Source: an uncultured Bacteroidales bacterium
GTDB lineage: Bacteria; Bacteroidota; Bacteroidia; Bacteroidales; Bacteroidaceae
Reading direction: 5' to 3'
Assembly: GCA_902768605.1 (NCBI GenBank)
Contig: CACXLY010000008.1
Coordinates: forward strand, 13,577 to 58,549
Length of the DNA: 44,973 nt
In this document: one piece after another, positions 1 through 6,049 of the stretch
Layout of the letters: every line of letters starts with the position of its first letter
How positions within the stretch are numbered: the first letter of the stretch is position 1
Translations under genes and position numbers: made by a program
Notes under the pieces: generated by a model
Seen by the model: only the letters and a program-made list of their open reading frames with translations
Database searches by the model: none
Told to the model about the DNA's origin: nothing

Positions 1-110
1 CTTCGGGGCTTATTATTGTCAGGCTAACCTGTCCCGGGGGTTAACACCCCCGTCTGTGTTCTTTCGCACCTTCGGTGCTTTTCCCCGGACAGCAATAATT
101 AGAAAATCTT
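1..110. repeat. Two-hairpin extragenic repeat, left copy
   Basis: A GGGGGTTAACACCCCC hairpin is followed by a spacer (gtctgtgttctt) and a second short hairpin, caccttcggtg. The same architecture, with related spacer and hairpins, occurs at 44374-44425, and the word ggtgcttttccccg recurs at 44840. This is therefore a dispersed extragenic element, REP-like in form. The open frame across it is not credible as a gene. Confidence 0.6.
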
Positions 111-117
111 TTTTCAT

Positions 118-262
118 AGGCTCTGATTATTCTGAATACTCTGGGTGCTCTGAGGGTTCTGAGTTATCGGAGAGCTCTGATTATTCTGAATACTCTGAGC
201 ACTCTGAGGACTCTGAGAACTCTGAGGATTCTGAGTGTTCTGAGAACTCGGAGTATTCTGAT
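118..262 (+). repeat. 9-nt tandem repeat (ctctgaNNa units)
   Basis: About 15 degenerate 9-nt units of the form ctctgagNa run in tandem, so any frame through them gives a three-residue repeat (SEx or LRV). The same word in the opposite orientation (ctcagaNca) occurs at 5529-5570, and a different 9-nt word lies inside a coding gene at 10419-10586. The array is read here as a non-coding simple-sequence element. Confidence 0.7.
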
Positions 263-318
263 TTTTTTTTGCAAAGACACAAAAAAAATTTCAAAAGCAA
301 TGGATTTCCTTATAATTG

Positions 319-350
319 TTTGGAAGATACGAGAATGTTGTGTAACTTTG
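319..350 (+). promoter_or_regulatory. Bacteroidetes-type promoter of the 400-aa gene
   Basis: TTTG at 319-322, a 20-nt gap, then TAACTTTG at 343-350, matching the -33/-7 consensus of the Bacteroidetes primary sigma factor. The predicted start of transcription is about 15 nt before the ATG at 369. Confidence 0.65.
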
Positions 351-368
351 CAGACAAAATAAATTAGT

Positions 369-1571
369 ATGCCATACGACAGACACATAGACAAGACGGA
401 AGAGGCGCTTCAAGACTTGAGAGATGTTTACGGGCGCAGTAATGTGCACCGCTTCATGGATGGATTGTTTTCAGGAAAATTCAATACAGAAGAGGATGTA
501 ATTAAATTCACAAACTACATTCGGGAGAGTGATGGCCGCACGCAGTTGGAGCTTTCTCGCCTGAAAAAGCTTCTGGCTGAAGGTTTCCTTGAGCAGTTCG
601 CCACCAATTTCAACAAGCGATACAGCACATGCCACATGCTCATGAACAGGATGCGCAGCGGCATAAGTCGAGGATTGAGGATGCTCGAAACGCTGTGCAG
701 CAAGAAACGTTCGCGCAATGGTTGCAGGAAGAAGCGTAATGTGGTGGAGAATTCCAAAATGGGTAAAGGCGCATACAACCTGATGCTGTGGGGGCTGGAG
801 CAATGCAATTGCTTAGACTCCGTGAGCACATTATACCACGAGATTCGTGCTTACGAGGGTCATTTGACAGATTGCATAGATTTGTGTCTGGACGTCATAA
901 ACCAAGTTGCCTACATAAGGAACCATCCTGAAATAGCTTACGAAAAGCACCAAAAGAACCGTCGGCAGGTGTTGGAGAACAACCGTTCTGTCATTAAGCG
1001 TTTTATCGAAATGAATGCTGAGATGGAGAATGAACTGATGGAGAAGGTGAAAGTGTGGAAGCAGGAAAAGAAGAGTATGGAGGAAATCAGTGCCATGCTG
1101 TATCACGCTTTGGACGTGAACGAGTACAACGACTGGATTATCAGCGAAGAGGTTATGGCAGCACGCAGAGACGGGCTCACCAACCCGGAATGCGCGCTAT
1201 GGGGTGATGACAAACAACAGGTGATGCGTTGCAGGGTTGCCTATATGCATATCGGCGAGCTGAACCCCGAAGGACAAGACGGACGCATCGGGGGCAAATT
1301 CCTTGCCATGCTCTATAAATGGTCTAAGGTCAAGGCTCGGGGCTTGGACCACTGGCTTATTTACTTCACAGATTTCTACAAGACAAGTGGTGGAACGTTG
1401 AAGCCTGTCAAGCTCGGGGCAGTGAAAAGAGGGATAAAACAAATGACGTTTGGCGAGATTGATGCCGACACCATAAAAAGGTTCAACAAAAAGGCGGACG
1501 AACTTGTCGATAATTACATGATACGAACCTCTGACGATGAAAAAGGCATAAAAGAGGCAGCTAACTTTTGA
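369..1571 (+). CDS. Unrecognised 400-aa protein
   Basis: I do not recognise the family. The protein is soluble, with no signal peptide or membrane segment. A basic patch rich in K, R and C lies near residues 110-126. A charged, probably coiled-coil helical stretch lies near residues 190-245. The C-terminal third is rich in W, Y and G around residues 300-360 (for example KWSKVKARGLDHWLIYF) and looks like a folded domain. The start is supported by a good promoter 19 nt upstream. A rho-independent terminator follows 24 nt after the stop, so it is probably a single-gene unit. Its place beside a RepA-like ATPase and a primase-like gene suggests cargo or accessory function in a mobile element, which is inference only. 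Confidence 0.75.
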   Translation: MPYDRHIDKTEEALQDLRDVYGRSNVHRFMDGLFSGKFNTEEDVIKFTNYIRESDGRTQLELSRLKKLLAEGFLEQFATNFNKRYSTCHMLMNRMRSGISRGLRMLETLCSKKRSRNGCRKKRNVVENSKMGKGAYNLMLWGLEQCNCLDSVSTLYHEIRAYEGHLTDCIDLCLDVINQVAYIRNHPEIAYEKHQKNRRQVLENNRSVIKRFIEMNAEMENELMEKVKVWKQEKKSMEEISAMLYHALDVNEYNDWIISEEVMAARRDGLTNPECALWGDDKQQVMRCRVAYMHIGELNPEGQDGRIGGKFLAMLYKWSKVKARGLDHWLIYFTDFYKTSGGTLKPVKLGAVKRGIKQMTFGEIDADTIKRFNKKADELVDNYMIRTSDDEKGIKEAANF

Positions 1572-1594
1572 CTTTTTTCATTCCGACACATACG

Positions 1595-1634
1595 GCAGGG
1601 TTAGTCTTCACGAGGACTAATCCTGCTTTTTTTG
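1595..1634 (+). terminator. Rho-independent terminator
   Basis: A stem of GCAGGGTTAGTC with GACTAATCCTGC (one G-U pair) and a short loop is followed directly by a run of seven or more T. It ends the transcript of the 400-aa gene. Confidence 0.8.
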
Positions 1635-1654
1635 ACCGACATTTCTACCTGCCT

Positions 1655-1815
1655 GGTCAAAAGTTTTGCTGACTTTAACCATTCTTGTCATTTCGTCGGT
1701 CAAAAGTTCTTCCCACTTTATCCGCCACGCTCTCACGGTTGGTCAATCTTGGCACTTGGCGTCAGTCAATCTTTCTGTAAATCAGTCAATTCCTGCCAAG
1801 ATGCATAGTCAACAA
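1655..1815 (+). repeat. Phased (G/A)GTCAA array, iteron-like
   Basis: GGTCAA or AGTCAA starts at 1655, 1698, 1741, 1764, 1784 and 1807. The spacings are 43, 43, 23, 20 and 23, which is a 43-nt period split in two in the later part. The first two units share GGTCAAAAGTT and then CTTTA at the same offset. An inverted pair TCTTGGCA / TGCCAAGA (about 1748-1800) overlaps the array. It lies just before the RepA-like ATPase gene, so it may be an origin or autoregulatory site; that role is inferred. Confidence 0.5.
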
Positions 1816-1821
1816 TTTCCA

Positions 1822-1851
1822 TTGCCATATCGCAAAAAAGACGTAACTTCG
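1822..1851 (+). promoter_or_regulatory. Weak promoter before the RepA-like gene
   Basis: TTG at 1822-1824, a 19-nt gap, then TAACTTCG, one base off the TAnnTTTG box. Use of this site would leave a leader of about 130 nt before the ATG at 1984. Confidence 0.35.
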
Positions 1852-1983
1852 CGGTGTAATTACATAACGATGGCATACCAAACCGAGCACGGGCCGTCGG
1901 ACTGTCGGCATGATTCACCCAAGAGCCTTCACTAAGTGACCGGCAGCGTGCAAGTGACAGGACTTTAATACTTCAGAAAAATC

Positions 1984-3081
1984 ATGACAGAAAGTATTAA
2001 AGACAACGAAGTCCTGGTGAGCGACATCGTGAGCCAGGCAACGGCTCAGCCTACTGAGCGAGAGAAGCGGCTTGCGCTGCTTGAAGGGTTTCGCATCACG
2101 ACTCAGACGGAGGTGGAGCCCGAGCAGTATGCTCTCAGCGTGGACGGCGTAGGCATCTTTGCCCTTAGCGACCTCCACGGCCTGAAAGGCAAGCAGAAAA
2201 GCGGCAAGAGCGCCGTGCTGAAGGTCTGTGCGGCGGCTCTGATGTCGGGGCAGACGTTCCGCGTGAAGTCGGAGCTGGAGGAGCCTGTGACGCTCTTCCT
2301 CGACACGGAGCAGCAGACGGCGGACGTGAAGCTGATTGTCGATGAGGTGAAGCTGATGAGCGGCGCCTCGGACGACTACATCGACAGCCATCTCCTGCTC
2401 TTCACGCTGCGCCGCCGCAGCTACGACACGCTGCTCGACGACACGCGTCTGCTCATCAGCGAGTACCGTCCGCAGGTGGTCTTCATCGACGGCCTGGTCG
2501 ATTACGTCGCTTCGTTCAACGACGAAGTGCTCTCGCGGCAGCTGGTACACGACCTGTTGCTCATCTGCGAGGAACACAAGTGCGCGATTGTCAACGTGCT
2601 GCACGAGAACAAGGCGGCCGACGACGAGAACATGCGCGGCCACCTGGGCACGGTCCTCTCGCAGAAAGCGGGCACCGTCCTGCAATGCCGGAAGGTGAAG
2701 TCGGGCATCATCAGTGTGAGTTGTCCTGATGCTCGTCACGGCACTATGCCTGCTTGGAACATCTCGTTCGATGGCGACGGGCATCTCGTGGATGCAGACC
2801 TGCAGATGCAGGAGGAAGAGCGACTGAAGTCGATGAACAGAAGCGAACGTGAGAAGGAAAAACGTGAGAAACGCAACCAAGAGCGTATGGAAGCCGCCTT
2901 GTGCATTATACGCAACTATGGTGGACGCATTACGCGCAAGGACTTGAAACTCCAACTCATGCAACAACTGAAGGTCGGCGATAGCACTGCCCAGAGTATC
3001 ATCAAACAGAATCTCGGACAAATCTTCGACGAAGTGAACGGTATGATATGCGTCTCAGATGATGCAGAGCTGTTCCTCTAA
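1984..3081 (+). CDS. RepA-like P-loop ATPase (AAA_25 / RecA-fold)
   Basis: A RecA-fold ATPase like the hexameric RepA helicases and AAA_25 proteins of plasmids, phages and integrated elements. Walker A is GKQKSGKS at residues 69-76. The strand LFLDTEQ at 104-110 fits the conserved segment after the A motif. Walker B is VVFIDG at 165-170, and VLHENK near 205-210 matches the sensor position. The last 80 residues are highly charged and end in a likely winged-helix region that may bind DNA. Length (365 aa) suits the family. The iteron-like array upstream and the primase-like gene downstream make a replication module likely. A long antisense frame across it has a shadow-like composition and was discarded. 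Exact substrate and helicase activity are inferred. Confidence 0.85.
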   Translation: MTESIKDNEVLVSDIVSQATAQPTEREKRLALLEGFRITTQTEVEPEQYALSVDGVGIFALSDLHGLKGKQKSGKSAVLKVCAAALMSGQTFRVKSELEEPVTLFLDTEQQTADVKLIVDEVKLMSGASDDYIDSHLLLFTLRRRSYDTLLDDTRLLISEYRPQVVFIDGLVDYVASFNDEVLSRQLVHDLLLICEEHKCAIVNVLHENKAADDENMRGHLGTVLSQKAGTVLQCRKVKSGIISVSCPDARHGTMPAWNISFDGDGHLVDADLQMQEEERLKSMNRSEREKEKREKRNQERMEAALCIIRNYGGRITRKDLKLQLMQQLKVGDSTAQSIIKQNLGQIFDEVNGMICVSDDAELFL

Positions 3082-3111
3082 GAGAGAGTCTCGACACACA
3101 TTATTGTCCAT

Positions 3112-3149
3112 ACCATCCAAACCAACATATATGTATAGGTTTGGATGGT
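3112..3149. promoter_or_regulatory. Perfect 12-bp inverted repeat between repA-like and primase-like genes
   Basis: ACCATCCAAACC at 3112-3123 is matched exactly by GGTTTGGATGGT at 3138-3149. The 14-nt loop itself contains the palindrome ACATATATGT. No T run follows, so a terminator is unlikely; an operator, an RNA hairpin or a resolution/origin site is more plausible. Confidence 0.6.
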
Positions 3150-3203
3150 TGGGCAGAAATGCCGAGAAAAACAGATTTCACTAACAATTTAAAGTATTTG
3201 ATT

Positions 3204-4109
3204 ATGAATGATTATCGTTATAAACTCGAGACTCCCAGAGTGACTGGGCGTCGTCAGCAGAAGTACCAGTGCCCCCATTGCGGCAGGAAGAGCCTGGTGC
3301 GCTACGTGGATACGCACAATAATAATAGTTATGTGGCCGACGCGGTGGGCAAGTGCGACCACCAGAACTCTTGCGGCTACCACTACAAGCCGAAAGAGTA
3401 CTTCGAAGACCATGCGTGGCTAAAGGAGAAGGTGGTGCATTACCACCAACCCAAACCCTTGCCGCCACCACCGCCCCTGCAGCCGCTGCCAATGGAGCTG
3501 GTCGGGCAGTATCACTCGCCCGACAGCACCCTCTGGGACTGGCTCAAGACCGTCTGTGCCGAGAAGCTACACATCGACCCAAAGGCGATGCAGCAGGTGT
3601 ACGAAGACTACCACATCGGAGCAACGCCGCAGCGCAACGTCATCTTCTGGCAAATCGACGAGCAGCAGCGCGTGCGCTCGGGACACATCATGCGCTACCG
3701 GCAGGACGGACATCGGCAAGGCTATCAGAACTGGGTGCACAGCGAACTCCTCAAGGGCAAGCTGCCAGAGGGCTGGGTGCTCTATCAATGCCTCTTCGGA
3801 GCGCATCTGCTGCCTCAGCGTCCCGAGGCTCGCGTCGCCATCGTGGAATCGGAAAAGACGGCCGTCGTGATGGCTGCAAAGTTTCCGCAGTACATTTGGC
3901 TGGCAACCGGAAGCTGCAACGGACTGACGCCCGAGAAGCTGCAGTGCCTGAAGGGACGGCGCGTGACGCTCTTCCCCGACAGCGGCTGCTATGGGAAGTG
4001 GAAGGAGATAATGGAAGGGACGCAGGGACTGGACTACAACATCTCCGGCGACCTGGAAGCCTACCCCAAGAACGCCGACATCGTTGACCTTCTGATGGGC
4101 GAGGTATGA
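3204..4109 (+). CDS. DUF6371-type zinc-finger, Toprim/primase-like protein
   Basis: The N terminus carries a zinc-ribbon-like set, C23-x2-C26 (CPHCGRK) and C51/C57 (CDHQNSCGYH), as in CHC2-type primase zinc fingers. A proline-rich linker (PPPPPLQP) follows near residue 92. The C-terminal half has the features of the DUF6371/Toprim-like fold: VAIVESEKTAVV (a catalytic Glu in a VES.KTA motif) and VTLFPDSGCYGKW (an acidic LFPD motif). This resembles phage and plasmid primases. I chose the ATG at 3204 because the family usually begins a few residues before Y-x-Y-x-L; ATG 3159 is possible, while TTG 3141 lies inside the inverted repeat and is unlikely. It follows the RepA-like ATPase, so the pair probably primes and unwinds DNA for a mobile element. 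Confidence 0.75.
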   Translation: MNDYRYKLETPRVTGRRQQKYQCPHCGRKSLVRYVDTHNNNSYVADAVGKCDHQNSCGYHYKPKEYFEDHAWLKEKVVHYHQPKPLPPPPPLQPLPMELVGQYHSPDSTLWDWLKTVCAEKLHIDPKAMQQVYEDYHIGATPQRNVIFWQIDEQQRVRSGHIMRYRQDGHRQGYQNWVHSELLKGKLPEGWVLYQCLFGAHLLPQRPEARVAIVESEKTAVVMAAKFPQYIWLATGSCNGLTPEKLQCLKGRRVTLFPDSGCYGKWKEIMEGTQGLDYNISGDLEAYPKNADIVDLLMGEV

Positions 4110-4110
4110 C

Positions 4111-4176
4111 ACGTTGTGAGCCGGCTGGCAACACGATGTGAGCCGCCTCGCAACGTGTTGTCGGCTGGCTTGTAAC
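4111..4176 (+). repeat. Three 22-nt tandem repeats
   Basis: Three degenerate 22-nt units (4111-4132, 4133-4154, 4155-4176), each with a ..gttgtgagccg-ctgg-aac pattern, start directly after the stop of the primase-like gene. There are no variable spacers, so this is not a CRISPR. Other 20-23-nt tandem arrays occur at 14927, 31228 and 44917. Confidence 0.65.
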
Positions 4177-4182
4177 ATTGAA

Positions 4183-4400
4183 GTAATTTACGATTTATGT
4201 AATTTACGATTTGACGATTCTAATTAATTTACGATTTGACGATTTACTATTTACGATTTATTTACGATTTAGTAATTTAACTATTTACAGTGCGGTAGCA
4301 AATTCTTCACTCTTCACTCTTCATTCTTCACTTAAGAGGGAGAGGGATGGGGTGAGGCTATTCCTTTGGAGGTCCGCTGTCATTTTTTACGAAAATATTT
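4183..4400. repeat. Intergenic word repeats (aaatcgt, gaagagtgaag and ccaaagg families)
   Basis: A run of tttacgattt words (4183-4292) is followed by a copy of the gcggtagcaaa/ttcttcactc element (4289-4336) and a ctcaccc-cctttggagg element (4345-4372). All three words recur elsewhere in the window, for example at 28860, 12770 and 28800. No gene is visible between the primase-like gene and the HU promoter. Confidence 0.6.
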
Positions 4401-4410
4401 GACAAAATGC

Positions 4411-4441
4411 TTGCATAATTCAGAATTTTTTCGTACCTTTG
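4411..4441 (+). promoter_or_regulatory. Promoter of the HU-like gene
   Basis: TTG at 4411-4413, a 20-nt gap, then TACCTTTG at 4434-4441. The whole box is nearly the same as the one before the surface-protein gene at 5992-6022 (GCTTGCA, TTCAGA and TTCGTACCTTTG shared). Confidence 0.75.
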
Positions 4442-4560
4442 CAAGGTAAAAGAAAGGGGACGAAAGCACGCCGTAAAGGGCCCGTATGGCAGCAGAAGTC
4501 CGCTGGAAATTACACAGGGATAACAAACTGAGCGAAGAGTCCAGACTCAGAGGAGAGAGC
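4442..4560 (+). ncRNA. Possible structured leader RNA before the HU-like gene
   Basis: About 115 nt directly after the promoter are GC-rich and unlike the flanking simple repeats. Short pairings are visible: CAGC/GCTG around agaagtcc, GGGCCC with its surroundings, and GGAC with GTCC. It could be a structured 5' leader or a separate small RNA. I cannot name an Rfam family for it. Confidence 0.3.
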
Positions 4561-4772
4561 TGAGAGCCGAGAGTTCAGAGCTGAGAATTCAGAGACAGAC
4601 TTAAAGTTGACAGTGCCGCCTTGGCGGAGTGCTTAAAACTTTACAACTCTAAACTTCAAAGCTGACTCTAAACACTAAACTCTAAACTTCAAAACTGACT
4701 CTAAACACTAAACTATCAACTCTAAACTCAAAAACTGGCTCTAAGCTCTAAACTATCAACTCTAAACATTTA
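4560..4772 (+). repeat. Simple word repeats in the HU leader (gagagc/ttcagag and ctctaaac words)
   Basis: First come gagagctgagag/ttcagag words (4545-4600), then many copies of actctaaac / actatcaac / aaaactgactc words up to the HU start codon. They make the 5' leader more than 300 nt long. No gene is seen. Confidence 0.6.
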
Positions 4773-4777
4773 ATACC

Positions 4778-5248
4778 ATGATTGATTACAGCATTTGCAT
4801 CAGAAGCAAAAAGCCCGGTACCAAGAAGACCGAGCAAGGCTACGCCACTCAGGCATTCGGCGTGGCTCAGATCCGCAAGAACTTCAGCCTTGAGAAGTTC
4901 GCCAAGCACATCTCCGACCACGGCTGCGTCTATGACCACGGCGACATCGCTGCCGTCCTGGCAAAGGCCGTCAGCTGCCTCAAGGAGCTCATCCTGGAGG
5001 GCAACAGCGTGACGCTCGGCGACATGGGCACCTTCGGCCCCAGCCTCAACACCAAGGGCGCCGTGACGACCGAGGACTTCACCACCGACAACATCAAGAG
5101 AGTCAACGTCCTGTGGCGCAAATCCGTGATGTTCAACGGCAAGAACCTCCGCCAGGAAGCGCAGTTCAAGCTGGTGCCCTCGCGCAAGCTCGCCGCCGAC
5201 GCCATCGAGGTCATCAAGAACACCGACACAATTCAAGGCCTCGAGTAA
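4778..5248 (+). CDS. HU-family (HU-HIG type) DNA-binding protein
   Basis: A histone-like DNA-binding protein of the long Bacteroidetes HU type (156 aa against about 90 for classical HU), which has an extra N-terminal segment. The HU core is visible as helices around residues 35-75 (IAAVLAKAVSCLKELILEGNSV) followed by the strand motif TLGDMGTFGPS (about 80-90), where bacterial HU has GFG.F. The C terminus is basic and ends IQGLE. The ATG at 4778 is the only sensible start. A strong promoter lies about 340 nt upstream. A smalltalk peptide gene follows at 5592; HU and smalltalk occur together in many Bacteroidetes islands. Its role is probably DNA bending or compaction in that island. The last codons already belong to a 76-nt tandem repeat, which is unusual. 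Confidence 0.88.
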   Translation: MIDYSICIRSKKPGTKKTEQGYATQAFGVAQIRKNFSLEKFAKHISDHGCVYDHGDIAAVLAKAVSCLKELILEGNSVTLGDMGTFGPSLNTKGAVTTEDFTTDNIKRVNVLWRKSVMFNGKNLRQEAQFKLVPSRKLAADAIEVIKNTDTIQGLE

Positions 5249-5499
5249 GCGAGAGGAAAGCCGAGCCCAACTCGAGCTTTCCCGAGCGGAAGAGGCCTCG
5301 AGCAAAGCTCAAGGCCTCGAGTAAGCGAGAGGAAAGCCGAGCCCAGCTCGAGCTTTCCCGAGCGGAAGAGGCCTCGAGCGAAGTTCAAGGCCTCGAGTAA
5401 GCGAGAGGAAAGCCGAGCCCAACTCGAGCTTTCCCGAGCGGAAGAGGCCTCGAGCTAAGCTCAAGGCCTCGAGTAAGCGAGAGGAAAGCCGAGCCCAGC
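5233..5499 (+). repeat. 76-nt tandem repeat, 3.5 copies, overlapping the HU stop codon
   Basis: Units start at 5233, 5309, 5385 and 5461, exactly 76 nt each, the last one cut at about 39 nt. Copies differ at only a few bases. Each contains the codons for QGLE plus the stop of the HU gene. Each can fold: AAAGCCGAG with CTCGAGCTTT (one bulge), plus CCTCGAG pairings. The array looks recently amplified from the 3' end of the HU gene. Confidence 0.85.
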
Positions 5500-5580
5500 C
5501 CCCCTAATTAGGGGGGCTGGGGAAGGGAGGCTCTGAGTACTCAGAGCACTCAGAACACTCAGAACACTCAACCCTCAACC
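5499..5580. repeat. Palindromic C/G-rich element and 9-nt ctcagag words
   Basis: AGCCCCCCTAATTAGGGGGGCT forms a perfect hairpin of the ccccaacccctccaaagg-type family, followed by ctctgagtac and four 9-nt actcagaNc units that are the reverse complement of the array at 118-262. Confidence 0.6.
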
Positions 5581-5591
5581 AAAAAACCACC

Positions 5592-5702
5592 ATGAAAAAC
5601 AGCAAAGTCTGGGAAGTAATTCTCAAAGTCCTTGTGGCCGCCATCACGGCAGCCCTGACTGCCATCACGACCACCTCCTGCCTCGGTCACGGCCCATTCT
5701 AA
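5592..5702 (+). CDS. Smalltalk protein (36 aa)
   Basis: A mini-gene coding for 36 residues. A short charged N terminus (MKNSKVWEVILKVL) leads into a hydrophobic A/I/T-rich helix, VAAITAALTAITTTSC. This is the pattern of the smalltalk family, small Bacteroidetes proteins encoded just after HU-type genes. The TTSC near the end resembles a lipobox-like or membrane-exit cysteine. Function is unknown in the family; a single membrane-inserted helix is likely. The usual neighbour, an N-acetylmuramoyl-L-alanine amidase, is missing here and a surface-protein gene follows instead. Confidence 0.8.
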   Translation: MKNSKVWEVILKVLVAAITAALTAITTTSCLGHGPF

Positions 5703-5991
5703 CCTCCTCCCCCCAGGGGGAGGCTGGGAGGGGGCTCTCGCCTCCTGCCCCGGCCGCAAACTAAGCACCAGAACACCAATCACCTATTCATGAGAATTCG
5801 CGGGCCATCCGTGGCAATTTATGCCTAAACCACTGGCATGCAATTACCATCTAATCGCCCACGAATTTTCATATAGCTCAAGCCCCCCCCCTCGCGAATA
5901 ATATTCCTGACAATTCGTGAGCCATTTATGGCAATTCGTCTCTAAACCATTCATTATTTATTAGTGTCCTGAAAATAATTTCCCGAAAAGC
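5703..5991. other. Intergenic gap without a gene
   Basis: Begins with a C/G-rich palindromic element (5703-5740). Then come two related stretches with the words aattcgcgggccatccgtggcaattt (5796-5821) and aattcgtgagccatttatggcaattcg (5914-5940), a direct repeat of about 27 nt separated by about 118 nt. No gene is seen. Confidence 0.5.
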
Positions 5992-6022
5992 TTGCAGACT
6001 TCAGATTTTATTCGTACCTTTG
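5992..6022 (+). promoter_or_regulatory. Promoter of the surface-protein gene
   Basis: TTG at 5992-5994, a 20-nt gap, then TACCTTTG at 6015-6022, 27 nt before the ATG. It is nearly the same as the HU promoter at 4411-4441. Confidence 0.75.
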
Positions 6023-6049
6023 TAGGCGAGAATCTAAACACGTACGCAT

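Noticed and set aside
56..367. 103-aa open frame rich in SEx triplets
   Set aside because: It is produced by a 9-nt tandem repeat and an extragenic hairpin element, and it runs across the promoter of the next gene.
1915..3021. Long minus-strand frame (368 aa) opposite the RepA-like gene
   Set aside because: It has an H, L, V and R-rich shadow composition, no recognisable motif, and lies opposite a clear P-loop ATPase.
3353..4087. Plus-strand frame overlapping the primase-like gene in another frame, and the matching minus-strand frames
   Set aside because: A- and R-rich low-complexity translation; the DUF6371-like frame has the zinc-finger and Toprim-like motifs.
4111..4176. Possible CRISPR array
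   Set aside because: Units are contiguous and degenerate with no unique spacers, and no cas gene is in the window.
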